Below are positions 33,347-42,652 of a DNA stretch of 64,000 nucleotides, one piece after another. The stretch spans positions 1 through 64,000 of the forward strand of contig NZ_JACGXN010000012.1 in assembly GCF_014138285.1 (NCBI RefSeq). Reading direction: 5' to 3'. The translations under genes were made by a program, and so were the position numbers. The notes beneath the pieces were generated by a model, which worked only from the letters and a program-made list of their open reading frames with translations, was not told the DNA's origin and ran no database searches. This DNA is from Phyllobacterium myrsinacearum (GTDB lineage: Bacteria; Pseudomonadota; Alphaproteobacteria; Rhizobiales; Rhizobiaceae). Positions within the stretch are counted from its first letter, which is position 1, and every line of letters starts with the position of its first letter.

Positions 33347-34252
33347 ATGAGCGCGATTTCAGAAGCAAGCACCCCCTCTGTTCCGCCTGTCGCTGCCCAG
33401 GAGCGCAAGCGCTTGTCGCTCGACTGGCTCGGCGTCATGCCGTTCTTCCTGTTTGCCGTGATGTTTCTGGTTTTGCCGACGATCTATCTCGTTGCCGGTG
33501 CATTCCAGGACGCGCAGGGCAATCTGACCCTAGCCAATCTCGCAAACCTGTTTCAGCCATCCATCATGGATGCCTACTTGATCTCGATCAAGATTTCGCT
33601 GACATCGGCGCTTCTCGGTGCATTCATCGGCTTCTGTATTGCTGCGGCAATTACGTTGGGCGGCCTGCCCAGCTGGATCCGGGCACCGATGATGACGTTT
33701 TCGGGCGTGGCATCGAATTTCGCCGGTGTTCCCCTCGCCTATGCCTTCCTGTTCACACTCGGACGTACGGGCCTCGTTACCTATCTGCTGGTCAATGTCT
33801 TCGGGTTCAACCTCTACGCCCACGGTTTCAATCTCCTGAGCTTCTGGGGCCTGACAATCACCTATCTCTATTTCCAGATTCCGCTGATGGTCCTGATCAT
33901 CACGCCGGCGCTTGACGGTTTGAAACGCGAATGGAAGGAAGCCGCCACCATTCTTGGCGCGACCGGACCGCAGTACTGGCGCATGGTTGCTTTCCCGATC
34001 CTCTGGCCTGCGCTGCTTGGTACCATTCTTCTGCTTTTCGCCAATTCCTTCGGTGCGATTGCCACGGCCTATGCGCTGACCGGCTCGTCCCTGAGCATCG
34101 TTCCAATCGTTCTGTATGCCCAGATTCGGGGCGATGTCCTGCAGGATCCGCAGCTCGGTTATGCCTTGGCCTTCGGTATGATTGTCATAACAGGCATTTC
34201 CAATGGGATTTACATCTGGATGCGCGCCCGCAGTGAACGGTGGCTCAAATGA
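33347..34252 (+). CDS. ABC transporter permease, subunit 1
   Basis: 301 residues, six membrane segments, with the EAA loop EWKEAATILGATGPQYWRMVAFPILWPALLG. The family is that of spermidine/putrescine and related importers (PotB/PotH type). Weak ribosome binding site. Its stop overlaps the ATG of the next permease (ATGA). Confidence 0.93.
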   Translation: MSAISEASTPSVPPVAAQERKRLSLDWLGVMPFFLFAVMFLVLPTIYLVAGAFQDAQGNLTLANLANLFQPSIMDAYLISIKISLTSALLGAFIGFCIAAAITLGGLPSWIRAPMMTFSGVASNFAGVPLAYAFLFTLGRTGLVTYLLVNVFGFNLYAHGFNLLSFWGLTITYLYFQIPLMVLIITPALDGLKREWKEAATILGATGPQYWRMVAFPILWPALLGTILLLFANSFGAIATAYALTGSSLSIVPIVLYAQIRGDVLQDPQLGYALAFGMIVITGISNGIYIWMRARSERWLK

Positions 34253-35040
34253 AGATCAATCGCTTCTGGTCCTGGATCGCGCTCGCGTTCGGCATTCTTT
34301 ACTTTGCCCTGCCGTTGATAGGCCTGTTTGAATTTTCCTTGCGCATGCGGCGCGGTGTCTATTCGCTCGATGCCTACTGGGTTGTGTTGAGCGATCCCGG
34401 TTTTCAGGCGACCTTCGCCTATTCCGTCGTGATGGCAATCGCCACCATCCTGGTTGGCGTCCTGCTGGTGGTTCCAACAGCCTATTGGGTGCGTCTGCGT
34501 CTGCCGGGCTGGCGGCCCTTTATTGAATTCATCACGCTGCTGCCGCTGGTCATTCCCGCGATTGTCATCGTGTTCGGGTACATCAGGCTCTACAACACAT
34601 CTTCCATCCTGCCGCTGACCGGCTCCGCAATAGGAACAAACATCCTGTTGTGCTTCGGCTACACGACGCTGGCCCTGCCCTACATGTACCGTGCCGTGGA
34701 TACCGGGCTTGGCGCGATTGATATCCGCACCATGACGGAAGCCGCTGAAAGCCTTGGGGCAAGCCGGATAACCATCATGTCGCGCATCATTCTACCCAAT
34801 GTGCTCGTTGCGGTTCTCTCAGGCGCGTTTCTGACCTTCGCCATCGTCATTGGTGAGTTCACCATGGCAGCCCTGCTGAACCGCCCGGCTTTCGGACCGT
34901 TCCTGCAGCTGCTCGGCGCCAACCGCGCCTATGAGCCAGCGGCGCTTTCAGTCATTGCCTTTGCCATAACCTGGGTCTGTATGGGGCTGATCCAGATCGT
35001 CACTCGCTTCAACAAATCCCTCGCTGCAACCAAGCGATAA
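34249..35040 (+). CDS. ABC transporter permease, subunit 2
   Basis: 263 residues from ATG 34249; a GTG three codons earlier is less likely because the ATGA overlap gives a natural coupled start. Six membrane segments and the EAA loop TEAAESLGASRITIMSRIILPNVL. PotC/PotI-type inner-membrane subunit, partner of the permease at 33347. Confidence 0.93.
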   Translation: MKINRFWSWIALAFGILYFALPLIGLFEFSLRMRRGVYSLDAYWVVLSDPGFQATFAYSVVMAIATILVGVLLVVPTAYWVRLRLPGWRPFIEFITLLPLVIPAIVIVFGYIRLYNTSSILPLTGSAIGTNILLCFGYTTLALPYMYRAVDTGLGAIDIRTMTEAAESLGASRITIMSRIILPNVLVAVLSGAFLTFAIVIGEFTMAALLNRPAFGPFLQLLGANRAYEPAALSVIAFAITWVCMGLIQIVTRFNKSLAATKR

Positions 35041-35055
35041 TCGGGAACCTTGCCA

Positions 35056-36123
35056 ATGTCATTTCTCACTATCAGCCATTTGAAAAAGAGTTTTGGAGCG
35101 ACAACGGTCGTTCATGATTTCAATCTGAACATCGAGAAAGGCGAATTCATCTCCTTCCTCGGACCCAGCGGTTGCGGCAAGACCACCGTCCTGCGCATGG
35201 TCGCCGGCTTTGAAACACCGACGTCAGGCACGATCAGCATTGGCGGCAAGGATGTTGTCAACCTCAAGCCCAACCAGCGCAATATCGGCATGGTGTTTCA
35301 GGCTTACGCCCTCTTTCCCAACATGACCGTGGCACAGAATGTTGCCTTCGGTCTCAAGGTCGCCAAGAAACCGCAGGCGGAGATCAATGCGACGGTGCAT
35401 GAGATGCTGTCGCTGATCAAGCTGGACCATCTGGCCGAACGCTTTCCCTATCAGCTCTCCGGCGGCCAGCAGCAGCGCGTTGCCCTTGCGCGCGCCCTTG
35501 CCACCAAGCCGCAGGTCCTCCTGCTCGACGAACCCCTGTCAGCGCTCGATGCCAAGATCCGTGTTTCGCTGCGTGAAGAAATCAGGGCGATCCAGCGCAA
35601 GCTTGGCATCACCACGATTTTCGTCACCCACGATCAGGAAGAAGCCCTGTCGATCTCCGACCGCATCGTCGTCATGTATGAAGGCAAAGCCGAGCAAGTC
35701 GGAGCGCCATTCGAGATTTACAATCACCCCTCATCGCGGTTTGTCGCCTCGTTTGTCGGAACGCTCAACACGCTGGACGCGGTCGTGCGCGATGCGGCCA
35801 CAGGCATGATCACGGTTGACGGCAAGGATGTCTCGATTGGCTTGAAGCGACTCAATGGTCACAAGACCGGCGACAAGATTTCACTTGCCGTGCGCCCCGA
35901 GGCCGTCAGCCTCGGCGCGGCAACCGGCAGCCGCGAAACAACGCTGGACGGCAGGATAAACAGCGTGCACTTCCTCGGCTCGGTTATCCGCATCCGCGCA
36001 TCGCTCGGCGAAAATACGGTCTCATTCGATACGTTCAACGACCCAAGCGCGCCACCGCCTGTACCGGGTGAAGACGTCAAGGTCAGCCTTGCCGCCAAGG
36101 ATCTGCTGGTTCTGGAGCACTGA
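35056..36123 (+). CDS. ABC transporter ATP-binding protein (PotA-like)
   Basis: 355 residues from ATG 35056. Walker A GPSGCGKTTVLRM, signature LSGGQQQRVALARAL, Walker B LLLDEPLSALDAKIR, the His switch VTHDQEEAL, and a TOBE domain from about residue 270 with LAVRPEAVSLG. Energises the importer encoded just upstream; 15 bases follow the permease stop. Confidence 0.94.
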   Translation: MSFLTISHLKKSFGATTVVHDFNLNIEKGEFISFLGPSGCGKTTVLRMVAGFETPTSGTISIGGKDVVNLKPNQRNIGMVFQAYALFPNMTVAQNVAFGLKVAKKPQAEINATVHEMLSLIKLDHLAERFPYQLSGGQQQRVALARALATKPQVLLLDEPLSALDAKIRVSLREEIRAIQRKLGITTIFVTHDQEEALSISDRIVVMYEGKAEQVGAPFEIYNHPSSRFVASFVGTLNTLDAVVRDAATGMITVDGKDVSIGLKRLNGHKTGDKISLAVRPEAVSLGAATGSRETTLDGRINSVHFLGSVIRIRASLGENTVSFDTFNDPSAPPPVPGEDVKVSLAAKDLLVLEH

Positions 36124-36152
36124 CAAGCAACGTTGCTTGCAATCAGCAAATG

Positions 36153-36184
36153 TCCTATTAGCTAAGCTGCATTAGCTAATAGGA
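36153..36184. promoter_or_regulatory. Perfect palindrome before the antitoxin gene
   Basis: 13-bp arms TCCTATTAGCTAA and TTAGCTAATAGGA around a 6-base centre. The 3' arm contains the AGGA that serves as ribosome binding site 7 bases before GTG 36192. It is a good candidate operator for toxin-antitoxin autoregulation. A separate 16-bp palindrome CAAGCAACGTTGCTTG at 36124-36139 follows the ABC ATPase stop. Confidence 0.82.
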
Positions 36185-36191
36185 TAGTGTC

Positions 36192-36461
36192 GTGGTCACC
36201 GTGAATATGCACGATGCAAAAACCAGGCTTTCAAGCTTGGTGGAGGGTTTGGAATCGGGCCGCGAAAACGAGATAGTTCTGGCACGTAATGGCAAGCTCG
36301 TTGCCAGGCTTGTGCCTTATAGTGCTCCGAAGCGCTTCGGCGCAGCCCACCATATTCTTGCCGGCTTGAACCTGCCTGAAACGGTAGAGGAGTTTAATGC
36401 AGGCGATGGCGAGATAGCAGCTGACTTTGAAGTAAGTGGCGAGCAAGACATCTTTCCATGA
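36192..36461 (+). CDS. Phd/YefM-type antitoxin
   Basis: 89 residues from GTG 36192; another GTG three codons later would fit equally well. The N-terminal domain reads VNMHDAKTRLSSLVEGLESGRENEIVLARNGKLVARLVPY, the Phd/YefM DNA-binding pattern. The acidic C-terminus (EEFNAGDGEIAADFEVSGEQD) should wrap around the toxin. It overlaps the toxin gene by 4 bases. Confidence 0.92.
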   Translation: MVTVNMHDAKTRLSSLVEGLESGRENEIVLARNGKLVARLVPYSAPKRFGAAHHILAGLNLPETVEEFNAGDGEIAADFEVSGEQDIFP

Positions 36462-36847
36462 AAGTTTTGCTCGATACGCACATCGCCATCTGGATTGCTG
36501 CGGGCAACCCCAACGCTTCACAGAAAATCAAGGATATTGCAGACGATCCCGAAAATTCCTTGTTCATCAGCAGCGCTGTCATATGGGAAATCGCGATCAT
36601 GCACGGCAAGGGGCAGTTAGCTCTTCACCCACTTGAGGCCAGGGCATCGTTTCATCAGACAGGAATGATCGAACTGCCAATCAGCATTGACCACACGCTG
36701 GCCCTTACTTCGTTGGCCCAATACCCGGATCATGCTGACCCGTTTGATCGCATAATGATTGCCCAAGCTCTATATGAAGCGATGCCGCTATTGACCGCCG
36801 ACAAGAAGCTTTGGCGCTATCATCAAACGCTGGTCATCCCTGCATAA
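36458..36847 (+). CDS. vapC: VapC-type PIN-domain toxin
   Basis: 129 residues. The acidic PIN residues are visible: D6 in LLDTHIAIW, E44 in AVIWEIAI, and D94 and D97 in HADPFDRIMIAQA. PIN toxins are Mg2+-dependent endoribonucleases that often cut tRNA or rRNA. Paired with a Phd-type rather than an AbrB-type antitoxin, a frequent combination in alphaproteobacteria. The module lies between two metabolic operons. Confidence 0.93.
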   Translation: MKVLLDTHIAIWIAAGNPNASQKIKDIADDPENSLFISSAVIWEIAIMHGKGQLALHPLEARASFHQTGMIELPISIDHTLALTSLAQYPDHADPFDRIMIAQALYEAMPLLTADKKLWRYHQTLVIPA

Positions 36848-36855
36848 ACCAGCAA

Positions 36856-36879
36856 AAAGGCGCTGTTTCCAGCGCCTTT
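36856..36879. terminator. Bidirectional terminator between vapC and the alcohol dehydrogenase gene
   Basis: AAAGGCGCT and AGCGCCTTT form a hairpin with a 6-base loop in the gap between convergent genes. T runs occur on the 3' side in both readings. Confidence 0.85.
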
Positions 36880-36909
36880 CAATTTGACGGTTGAAAGCAG
36901 GCTCAGAGC

Positions 36910-38076
36910 CTATCCTCCAATCGCTTCATCCAGCAGCTTGAGCGCTGCCTTCTTTGTCAGTTTGACCGGATTGCCGCCGGCAGTCGGATCGACGATGGCC
37001 ATGTCGGCAACCAGTTCCTTCTGCTTCTTGCTCATGTTGAGATCCTTGATCAGGCCCGGCAGCGTGTGCGGCACTTTCAGCTCCTTGCGCAGCTTGATGA
37101 TCGACTTGGCGAAACCGTCGAAGCCCCCCTTGATGCCGATATAGCTGGCAAGCCGCGCGATACGCTCTTCCACCGCATCGCGGTTGAATGCGAGCACATA
37201 GGGCATGAAGACTGCATTGGTCATGCCGTGATGGGTGTCGTACAGGGCACCGATGGGATGTGACAGGGAATGGATCGCGCCGAGACCTTTCTGGAAGGCG
37301 GTCGCGCCCATGGCTGCCGCGCTCATCATATGGGCGCGTGCAGTCAGATCCTTGCCGTTGGCATAGGCCTTGGGCAGGTTTTCGAACACAAGACGGATAC
37401 CTTCAACCGCGATACCGTCGGCCATCGGATGATAACCCGGCGCGCAATAGGCTTCGAGGCAATGCGCCAGAGCATCCATGCCCGTACCGGCTGTGATAAA
37501 GGCGGGCATGCCGACCGACAGTTCCGGATCGGCAATGACAATCGCCGGCAGCAGTTTCGGATGGAAGATCACCTTCTTGGTGTGGGTCTCTTCATTGGTG
37601 ATGACACCAGCACGGCCGACTTCCGAACCCGTCCCCGCCGTTGTCGGCACGGCAATGATCGGCGCGATCACATCACTGTTGGCGCGGGTCCACCAATCGC
37701 CCACATCCTCGAAATCCCATACCGGCCGGGTCTGGCCCGCCTGGAAGGCGATAAGCTTGCCGAGGTCCAGCGCCGAGCCGCCGCCGAAGGCGATGACACC
37801 GTCATGCTTGCCCTTCTTGAACACGGCAATACCGGCGGTGAGATTGGATTCAACCGGGTTGGGTTTAACTTCGGAGAAGACGCCGTAGGGCACTTTCGCA
37901 TCGTCAAGGATTTTCAGCGTGCTCGCGACAACGGGCAGTTTTGCCAAGCCGGGATCGGTGACAAAAAGCGGCCTCTTAATGCCGGTTGCCTCGAGAACCT
38001 CGGGCAGTTCCTTGATACGCCCTGCACCGAAGCGAACGGTGGTCGGATAGTTCCATTTGGAAATCAGCTTGCTCAT
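36910..38076 (-). CDS. Iron-containing alcohol dehydrogenase
   Basis: 388 residues. NAD-binding GGGSALDLGKL near residue 98, and the family metal signature with His residues in GMDALAHCLEAYCAPGYHPMADGIAVEGIRL and AIHSLSHPIGALYDTHHGMTNAVFMPY. Group III Fe-dependent dehydrogenases interconvert alcohols and aldehydes, including semialdehydes. Last gene of the minus-strand amine operon, 20 bases after the aldehyde dehydrogenase, suggesting that the pathway handles an amino or hydroxy aldehyde. Confidence 0.93.
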   Translation of the reverse strand: MSKLISKWNYPTTVRFGAGRIKELPEVLEATGIKRPLFVTDPGLAKLPVVASTLKILDDAKVPYGVFSEVKPNPVESNLTAGIAVFKKGKHDGVIAFGGGSALDLGKLIAFQAGQTRPVWDFEDVGDWWTRANSDVIAPIIAVPTTAGTGSEVGRAGVITNEETHTKKVIFHPKLLPAIVIADPELSVGMPAFITAGTGMDALAHCLEAYCAPGYHPMADGIAVEGIRLVFENLPKAYANGKDLTARAHMMSAAAMGATAFQKGLGAIHSLSHPIGALYDTHHGMTNAVFMPYVLAFNRDAVEERIARLASYIGIKGGFDGFAKSIIKLRKELKVPHTLPGLIKDLNMSKKQKELVADMAIVDPTAGGNPVKLTKKAALKLLDEAIGG

Positions 38077-38096
38077 GGTGTGTCTCTTTCAGAAAG

Positions 38097-39482
38097 TCAG
38101 ATCGCTTCGCGCAGATGGAAGGATTTTGGACGGGTCAGGTTGCCATAGCCGATGGCAGACATGGCGGCACCCTTGCCGGTTTCCTTGACGCCGGTCCACA
38201 CCAGCGCCGGATCGATATAATCGCAGCGGTTCATGAAGACTGTGCCGGTTTCGATGCGGTCGCCGATGGCGGCTGCCCGATCCGTATCCGTGGTCCACAG
38301 CGAAGCCGTAAGGCCATACTGGCTGTCATTCATCAGAGCCAGCGCTTCCTCGTCATTGCGCACCTTCATGATGCCGACAACAGGGCCGAAACTTTCCTCG
38401 CGCATGACACTCATCTGGTGATCGACGCCCGTCAGCACTTCGGGGGCGAGATAGGGTGATCCCGCCTTGTCATCGGCAACACTCATGTTGACGTGGGCCT
38501 TTGCACCCTTGCGCAGAGCTTCCGCCTTCTGTTCGCGAATGAGTTCGGCAAAACGTGTCTGCGCCATCGGGCCCATGGTGGTGGCCGCATCGAGGGGATT
38601 GCCAACCACATACTGCTTGGTCAGGTCGATAAAGCCATCGACGAAGCGGTCATAGACATCCGCATGCACATAGATGCGCTCGATACCGCAGCAGCACTGG
38701 CCGGAGTTGAAGAAGGCGCCATCGACGAGATTGGCAACGGCGTGGTCCAGATTGACGTCCGGCAGCACATAGGCCGGGTCCTTGCCGCCGAGTTCAAGCC
38801 CGAGCGACATGAATGTTCCGGCTGCCGCTTTCTCGATGGCCCGCCCGCCGCCGACCGAGCCGGTGAAATTGACATGATCGATCCGGCCTGAACCCAGCAG
38901 TTTCTCGGTCTGGGCATGACCCAGAACGATATTCTGGAAAACGCCCTTCGGCAGTCCGGCCTTGGCAAAAACCTGGGCGAAACGCTCGCCGACCAGCAGG
39001 GTCTGCGCCGCATGCTTGAGGATGACGGTATTGCCCGCCATGAGCGCGGGAATGATCGTATTGACGGCGGTCAGATACGGATAGTTCCATGGCGCGATGA
39101 CCATGACGACGCCCAGCGGCACATGCTTGATATAACGGCGAAAGCCCGGCTTGTCATTTTCAATGACCGGCGCGAGTGCCTGTTCGGCAATCCGGACCAT
39201 GTAGCGCGTGCGCTCTTCCACACCGCCTTTTTCACCGCCATAACGCACGGGGCGGCCCATCTGCCAGGCAATTTCAGGCACAATCTCATCATTCAGTGCC
39301 AGCAGTGCATCCAGCGCCGCAAGGCAGAGCCGGCCACGCTCGGCAATGCTGGTCTGCGACCAGCCGGCCTGCGCCTGCCTTGCCGCTTCCACGGCCGCGT
39401 CTATAGCCTTGTCCGTTGCGACAGGACGTTCCGCATATACGGAGCCGTCGATGGGGGTAATCAGTTTGACCGTCTCGGTCAT
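38097..39482 (-). CDS. NAD(P)-dependent aldehyde dehydrogenase
   Basis: 461 residues, slightly short for the family. VIAPWNYPYLTAVNTIIPAL, the GSVGGG nucleotide loop, catalytic Glu in LELGGKDPAYVL and catalytic Cys in FFNSGQCCCGIERIYV. Preceded by AGAGG. In PuuA-type pathways an enzyme of this family oxidises gamma-glutamyl-aminoaldehydes. That role fits the ligase at 39562, but substrate is inferred. Confidence 0.93.
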   Translation of the reverse strand: MTETVKLITPIDGSVYAERPVATDKAIDAAVEAARQAQAGWSQTSIAERGRLCLAALDALLALNDEIVPEIAWQMGRPVRYGGEKGGVEERTRYMVRIAEQALAPVIENDKPGFRRYIKHVPLGVVMVIAPWNYPYLTAVNTIIPALMAGNTVILKHAAQTLLVGERFAQVFAKAGLPKGVFQNIVLGHAQTEKLLGSGRIDHVNFTGSVGGGRAIEKAAAGTFMSLGLELGGKDPAYVLPDVNLDHAVANLVDGAFFNSGQCCCGIERIYVHADVYDRFVDGFIDLTKQYVVGNPLDAATTMGPMAQTRFAELIREQKAEALRKGAKAHVNMSVADDKAGSPYLAPEVLTGVDHQMSVMREESFGPVVGIMKVRNDEEALALMNDSQYGLTASLWTTDTDRAAAIGDRIETGTVFMNRCDYIDPALVWTGVKETGKGAAMSAIGYGNLTRPKSFHLREAI

Positions 39483-39516
39483 GGGTAAACCTCTAGGCTA
39501 TGTTTTAAAATCGGCG

Positions 39517-39545
39517 CTGTCCCGCCGCGCCAAGCTGCGGGACAG
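39517..39545. terminator. Hairpin between the ligase and aldehyde dehydrogenase genes
   Basis: CTGTCCCGC and GCGGGACAG pair around an 11-base loop. A T run (GTTTTT) follows only on the plus strand; on the minus strand, the direction of the operon, the following bases are CGCCGATTTTAAA. It could attenuate or protect the operon message rather than end it. Confidence 0.55.
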
Positions 39546-39561
39546 GTTTTTGATGTGATCT

Positions 39562-40938
39562 TCAATACCGTTCGAAACCGCGATGCAACTCCCAATCGGT
39601 AACGCGGCGGTCATATTCGAACTGCTCCCACTTGGCGGTGTGCACATAGTGCTCGACCACATCCTCGCCGAGAGCAGTTTTCAGCATTTTCGACTTGGCA
39701 AGCGTTTCGGTCGCTTCGCGCAGGGTCTTGGGGATTTCGCGCAGGCGCGCCCCGCCATAGGCATCGCCCTGGAACGGCTTGTCGAGTTCCAGTTTCTCGT
39801 CAATGCCCGCCAGCCCCGACGCAATCAGACCGGCAAAGGCCAGATAAGGATTGAGGTCCGCGCCGCCGATGCGACATTCGATACGGATACCCTTGGTGCC
39901 TTCCCCGCACAGACGGAAGCCCGCCGTCCGGTTATCGAGGCTCCAGACGTTCTTCGTTGGCGCAAACGTACCCGCCTGGAAGCGCTTATAGGAGTTGATG
40001 TAAGGCGCCAGGAAAAAGGTGAAATCGTCGGCATATTTCAGCTGCCCGGCCACCCACTGCCGCATCAGCGGCGACATGGTGTATTCCGCGCTCTTGTCAT
40101 AGAACAACGGCGTCTTGCCATCGGCACTCCACAGGGAATTGTGGACATGGCTTGAACTTCCGGCCAGCGAATAATCGTACTTGGCCATGAAGGTGATCGC
40201 CTTGCCCATCTGGGTGGCAATTTCCTTGCAGCCGTTTTTCATGACGACATGGCGATCCGCCATCTCAAGTGCTTCGGCATAGCGCACATTGATCTCTTCC
40301 TGACCCGGACCCCATTCGCCCTTGGAGTTCTCGACGGGAATGCCCGCATCAAACAGACCATTGCGGATGGCGCGCATGACGGCGTCTTCCTTCGTAGTCA
40401 TCTGGATCACATAGTCCTGGATATAGGGCGACGCGGTCGTCATCCCCTTCCAGTGCTTGGCGCGGGCGCTCTCGTAGGTCTCGTCGAAGAGATAGAATTC
40501 CAGCTCGGATGCGAAGTAGGCGAGATAGCCCCGCTCCTTCAACCGGGCCAGCTGGCGCTTGAGAATAGCGCGCGGCGAATGGGCCAGATCTTCATGATGA
40601 TGGTGGTCGAGAATGTCGCACAGAACCAGCGCGCACTTTTCCAGCCACGGAATATGCCGGATCGTCGAAAGGTCGGGCTTGATGACGAAATCGCCATACC
40701 CCTGTTTCCAGCTGGCAGCCTTGTAGCCGGGTACCGGTTCCATATCGATATCATTGGCCAGAAGATAATTGCAGCCATGGGTTTCATCATGGGCGGATTC
40801 GACGAAGAAACTTGCGTGGAAGCGCTTGCCGATCAGGCGGCCTTGCATATCGACAAAGCAGGCCAGCACCGTGTCAATTTCGCCATTGGTTACGTGGCGC
40901 TTTAGTTCGTCGAAACTCCAATGTCCGGGCATTATCAT
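39562..40938 (-). CDS. Glutamine-synthetase-family ligase (gamma-glutamylpolyamine synthetase-like)
   Basis: 458 residues; ATG 40938 or ATG 40932 could start it. GS catalytic motifs are present: FASELEFYLF, NSKGEWGPGQEEINV, the SSSHVHNSLW loop, NSYKRF and RIECRIGGADLNPYLAFAGL. It lacks the adenylylation loop of GlnA and resembles PuuA or the actinobacterial amine ligases. Such enzymes join glutamate to putrescine, ethanolamine or another amine using ATP. The operon's aldehyde and alcohol dehydrogenases would then oxidise the amine end. Confidence 0.9.
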   Translation of the reverse strand: MIMPGHWSFDELKRHVTNGEIDTVLACFVDMQGRLIGKRFHASFFVESAHDETHGCNYLLANDIDMEPVPGYKAASWKQGYGDFVIKPDLSTIRHIPWLEKCALVLCDILDHHHHEDLAHSPRAILKRQLARLKERGYLAYFASELEFYLFDETYESARAKHWKGMTTASPYIQDYVIQMTTKEDAVMRAIRNGLFDAGIPVENSKGEWGPGQEEINVRYAEALEMADRHVVMKNGCKEIATQMGKAITFMAKYDYSLAGSSSHVHNSLWSADGKTPLFYDKSAEYTMSPLMRQWVAGQLKYADDFTFFLAPYINSYKRFQAGTFAPTKNVWSLDNRTAGFRLCGEGTKGIRIECRIGGADLNPYLAFAGLIASGLAGIDEKLELDKPFQGDAYGGARLREIPKTLREATETLAKSKMLKTALGEDVVEHYVHTAKWEQFEYDRRVTDWELHRGFERY

Positions 40939-40973
40939 CTATCCTCAAGCAGAAATGTGATCAGGGTCAAAAG

Positions 40974-41006
40974 ACAGGGCGACCGACCGAAGCCGGTCGC
41001 CCCTGT
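40974..41006. terminator. Terminator-like hairpin between permease and ligase genes
   Basis: ACAGGGCGACCG pairs with CGGTCGCCCCTGT with a small bulge. T-rich sequence follows on both sides (CTGTTTTTG on plus, CTGTCTTTTG on minus). It lies 9 bases after the permease stop and 36 bases before the ligase start, so it may reduce read-through. Confidence 0.7.
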
Positions 41007-41014
41007 TTTTGAAA

Positions 41015-42595
41015 TCAGCTTCTCTCACCGACGGCCTTTTCAGCAGCGGCAATATCGGCAGCGCGCTTGGCCACGGCATCGCCAATGGGCGGACCTTGGA
41101 AGCGGCGGCGCTCAAAGCCGAACCAGACAATGGCTGTCACGATCAGGAAGCCGACCGTGATGTACAAGGCCCATTCATTCGGTGGCTGGATGCCGAGGAT
41201 GAAGATCAGCGCCATGGCGAGGATCGACAGAACTGCAAAAAGCTTGAACAGGCCCTCACCCAGATTCCATGGTCCCATCTTGTTCCATTTCGGCGTGCCC
41301 CAGGCAAACAGACCCAGCGCAATCGGAATAGCGAAGGAGAAGAACAGGAAGATGACCGTGCAGGAAACCACGATCGTATAAACCGGCGTATCGCCGATCG
41401 AGACCAGCGAAGAGCCCCAGACAAACAGGACGGAAAGAATTGCACCTGTCCATGTGGCGGCAACCGGTGTGCGGTATTTCGGGCTGACCTTGGACAGGAC
41501 GCTCGAAGCCGGAAGCCCCTTGTCACGCGCAAAGGCGAAGATCATGCGTGAGACGGATGTCACTGTCGCAAGACCGCACAGGAACTGGCAGATGAAGATG
41601 AGGAAATAGAGAATATCCTTCACCAGCGGGTTGACCTGTTCGCCCATCGCCCAGAAGAAAACGTTCCAGCCCTGGGCAGCGGCAGCATCCATGCTTGGCA
41701 GCATCAGCACGAAAGAGCAGAGCATGATGTAGCCGAAAACAGCCGACCACAGCACTGACGAGATCATGCCCCGCGGAACCGAGTGGGCGGCCTTGACGGT
41801 TTCTTCCGATGTATGCGCGGAAGCGTCATAACCGGTGATCGTGTAGATCGGCAGCAACAGGCCAAGCAGGAAAACCCAGCTCTGCGACAGGCTTGGCCAG
41901 ACGGAGGCGCCGGTCAACGATCCATCGGCGGCCATGGTTGGCTGGCCCGAATAGTTGGCAAACGTAAAGAGCCGGGCGAAATCATAGGTATCGGCCACAG
42001 AAAGGCAAACCACGGAAAGGGCAATTGCCGTGACAAAGATCAGGTAGCCCGAAAAGTCAGTCAGTTTGGCCGTAAGACCGATGCCCATATGGTTGATCAG
42101 GGCCTGAATACCCGTCAGGACAACGAGGAAAAGAATGCGCACCGTTGTCGTGTCTTCCATGCCGAGGTAACCGCCGAAAGCACCGACGAAGAAGTAATAG
42201 GTGCCGACATTGATCGCACCGAGAACCGTGATCAGGCCGAGAAGATTGAACCAGGCCGTCAGCCAGCCCGTGCCGCGATTGCCGAGGATCGAGCCCCAGT
42301 GATAAAGACCGCCTGCCGTTGGATAGGCGGAGCTGATCTGGGCCATGGCGATGGCAAAGACCGCCGATACGAGGCAGCCCAGTGGCCAGCCGATACCGAT
42401 CGCTGCACCGCCGGCACCGGATGTTGCCTGCGCCAGCGAATTGATGCCGCCGGACAGGATGCAGATGATCGAGAATGAAATGGCGAAGTTCGAGAAGCGG
42501 CTCATGCGCCGCTCCAGTTCCTGGGCATATCCCATGCCGTGGAGGGCTTTGACGTCCTCCGATTTATCAACGTCCGTATAATCTTGGTGTGTCAT
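41015..42595 (-). CDS. APC-superfamily amino acid/amine permease
   Basis: 526 residues from ATG 42595. About 12 hydrophobic segments; the start RRMSRFSNFAISFSIICILSGGINS and the GWPLGCLVSAVFAIAMAQISSAYPTAGGLYHW segment are typical of the GABA/choline permease branch (UGA4-like). It should import an amino acid or amine for the ligase downstream. GGGGAAC lies before the ATG. Confidence 0.92.
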   Translation of the reverse strand: MTHQDYTDVDKSEDVKALHGMGYAQELERRMSRFSNFAISFSIICILSGGINSLAQATSGAGGAAIGIGWPLGCLVSAVFAIAMAQISSAYPTAGGLYHWGSILGNRGTGWLTAWFNLLGLITVLGAINVGTYYFFVGAFGGYLGMEDTTTVRILFLVVLTGIQALINHMGIGLTAKLTDFSGYLIFVTAIALSVVCLSVADTYDFARLFTFANYSGQPTMAADGSLTGASVWPSLSQSWVFLLGLLLPIYTITGYDASAHTSEETVKAAHSVPRGMISSVLWSAVFGYIMLCSFVLMLPSMDAAAAQGWNVFFWAMGEQVNPLVKDILYFLIFICQFLCGLATVTSVSRMIFAFARDKGLPASSVLSKVSPKYRTPVAATWTGAILSVLFVWGSSLVSIGDTPVYTIVVSCTVIFLFFSFAIPIALGLFAWGTPKWNKMGPWNLGEGLFKLFAVLSILAMALIFILGIQPPNEWALYITVGFLIVTAIVWFGFERRRFQGPPIGDAVAKRAADIAAAEKAVGERS

Positions 42596-42652
42596 CGTAC
42601 TCACGTTCCCCGTTATTTTTGAGAGATTTCTAACGTCAGATACCAGTGTCAA

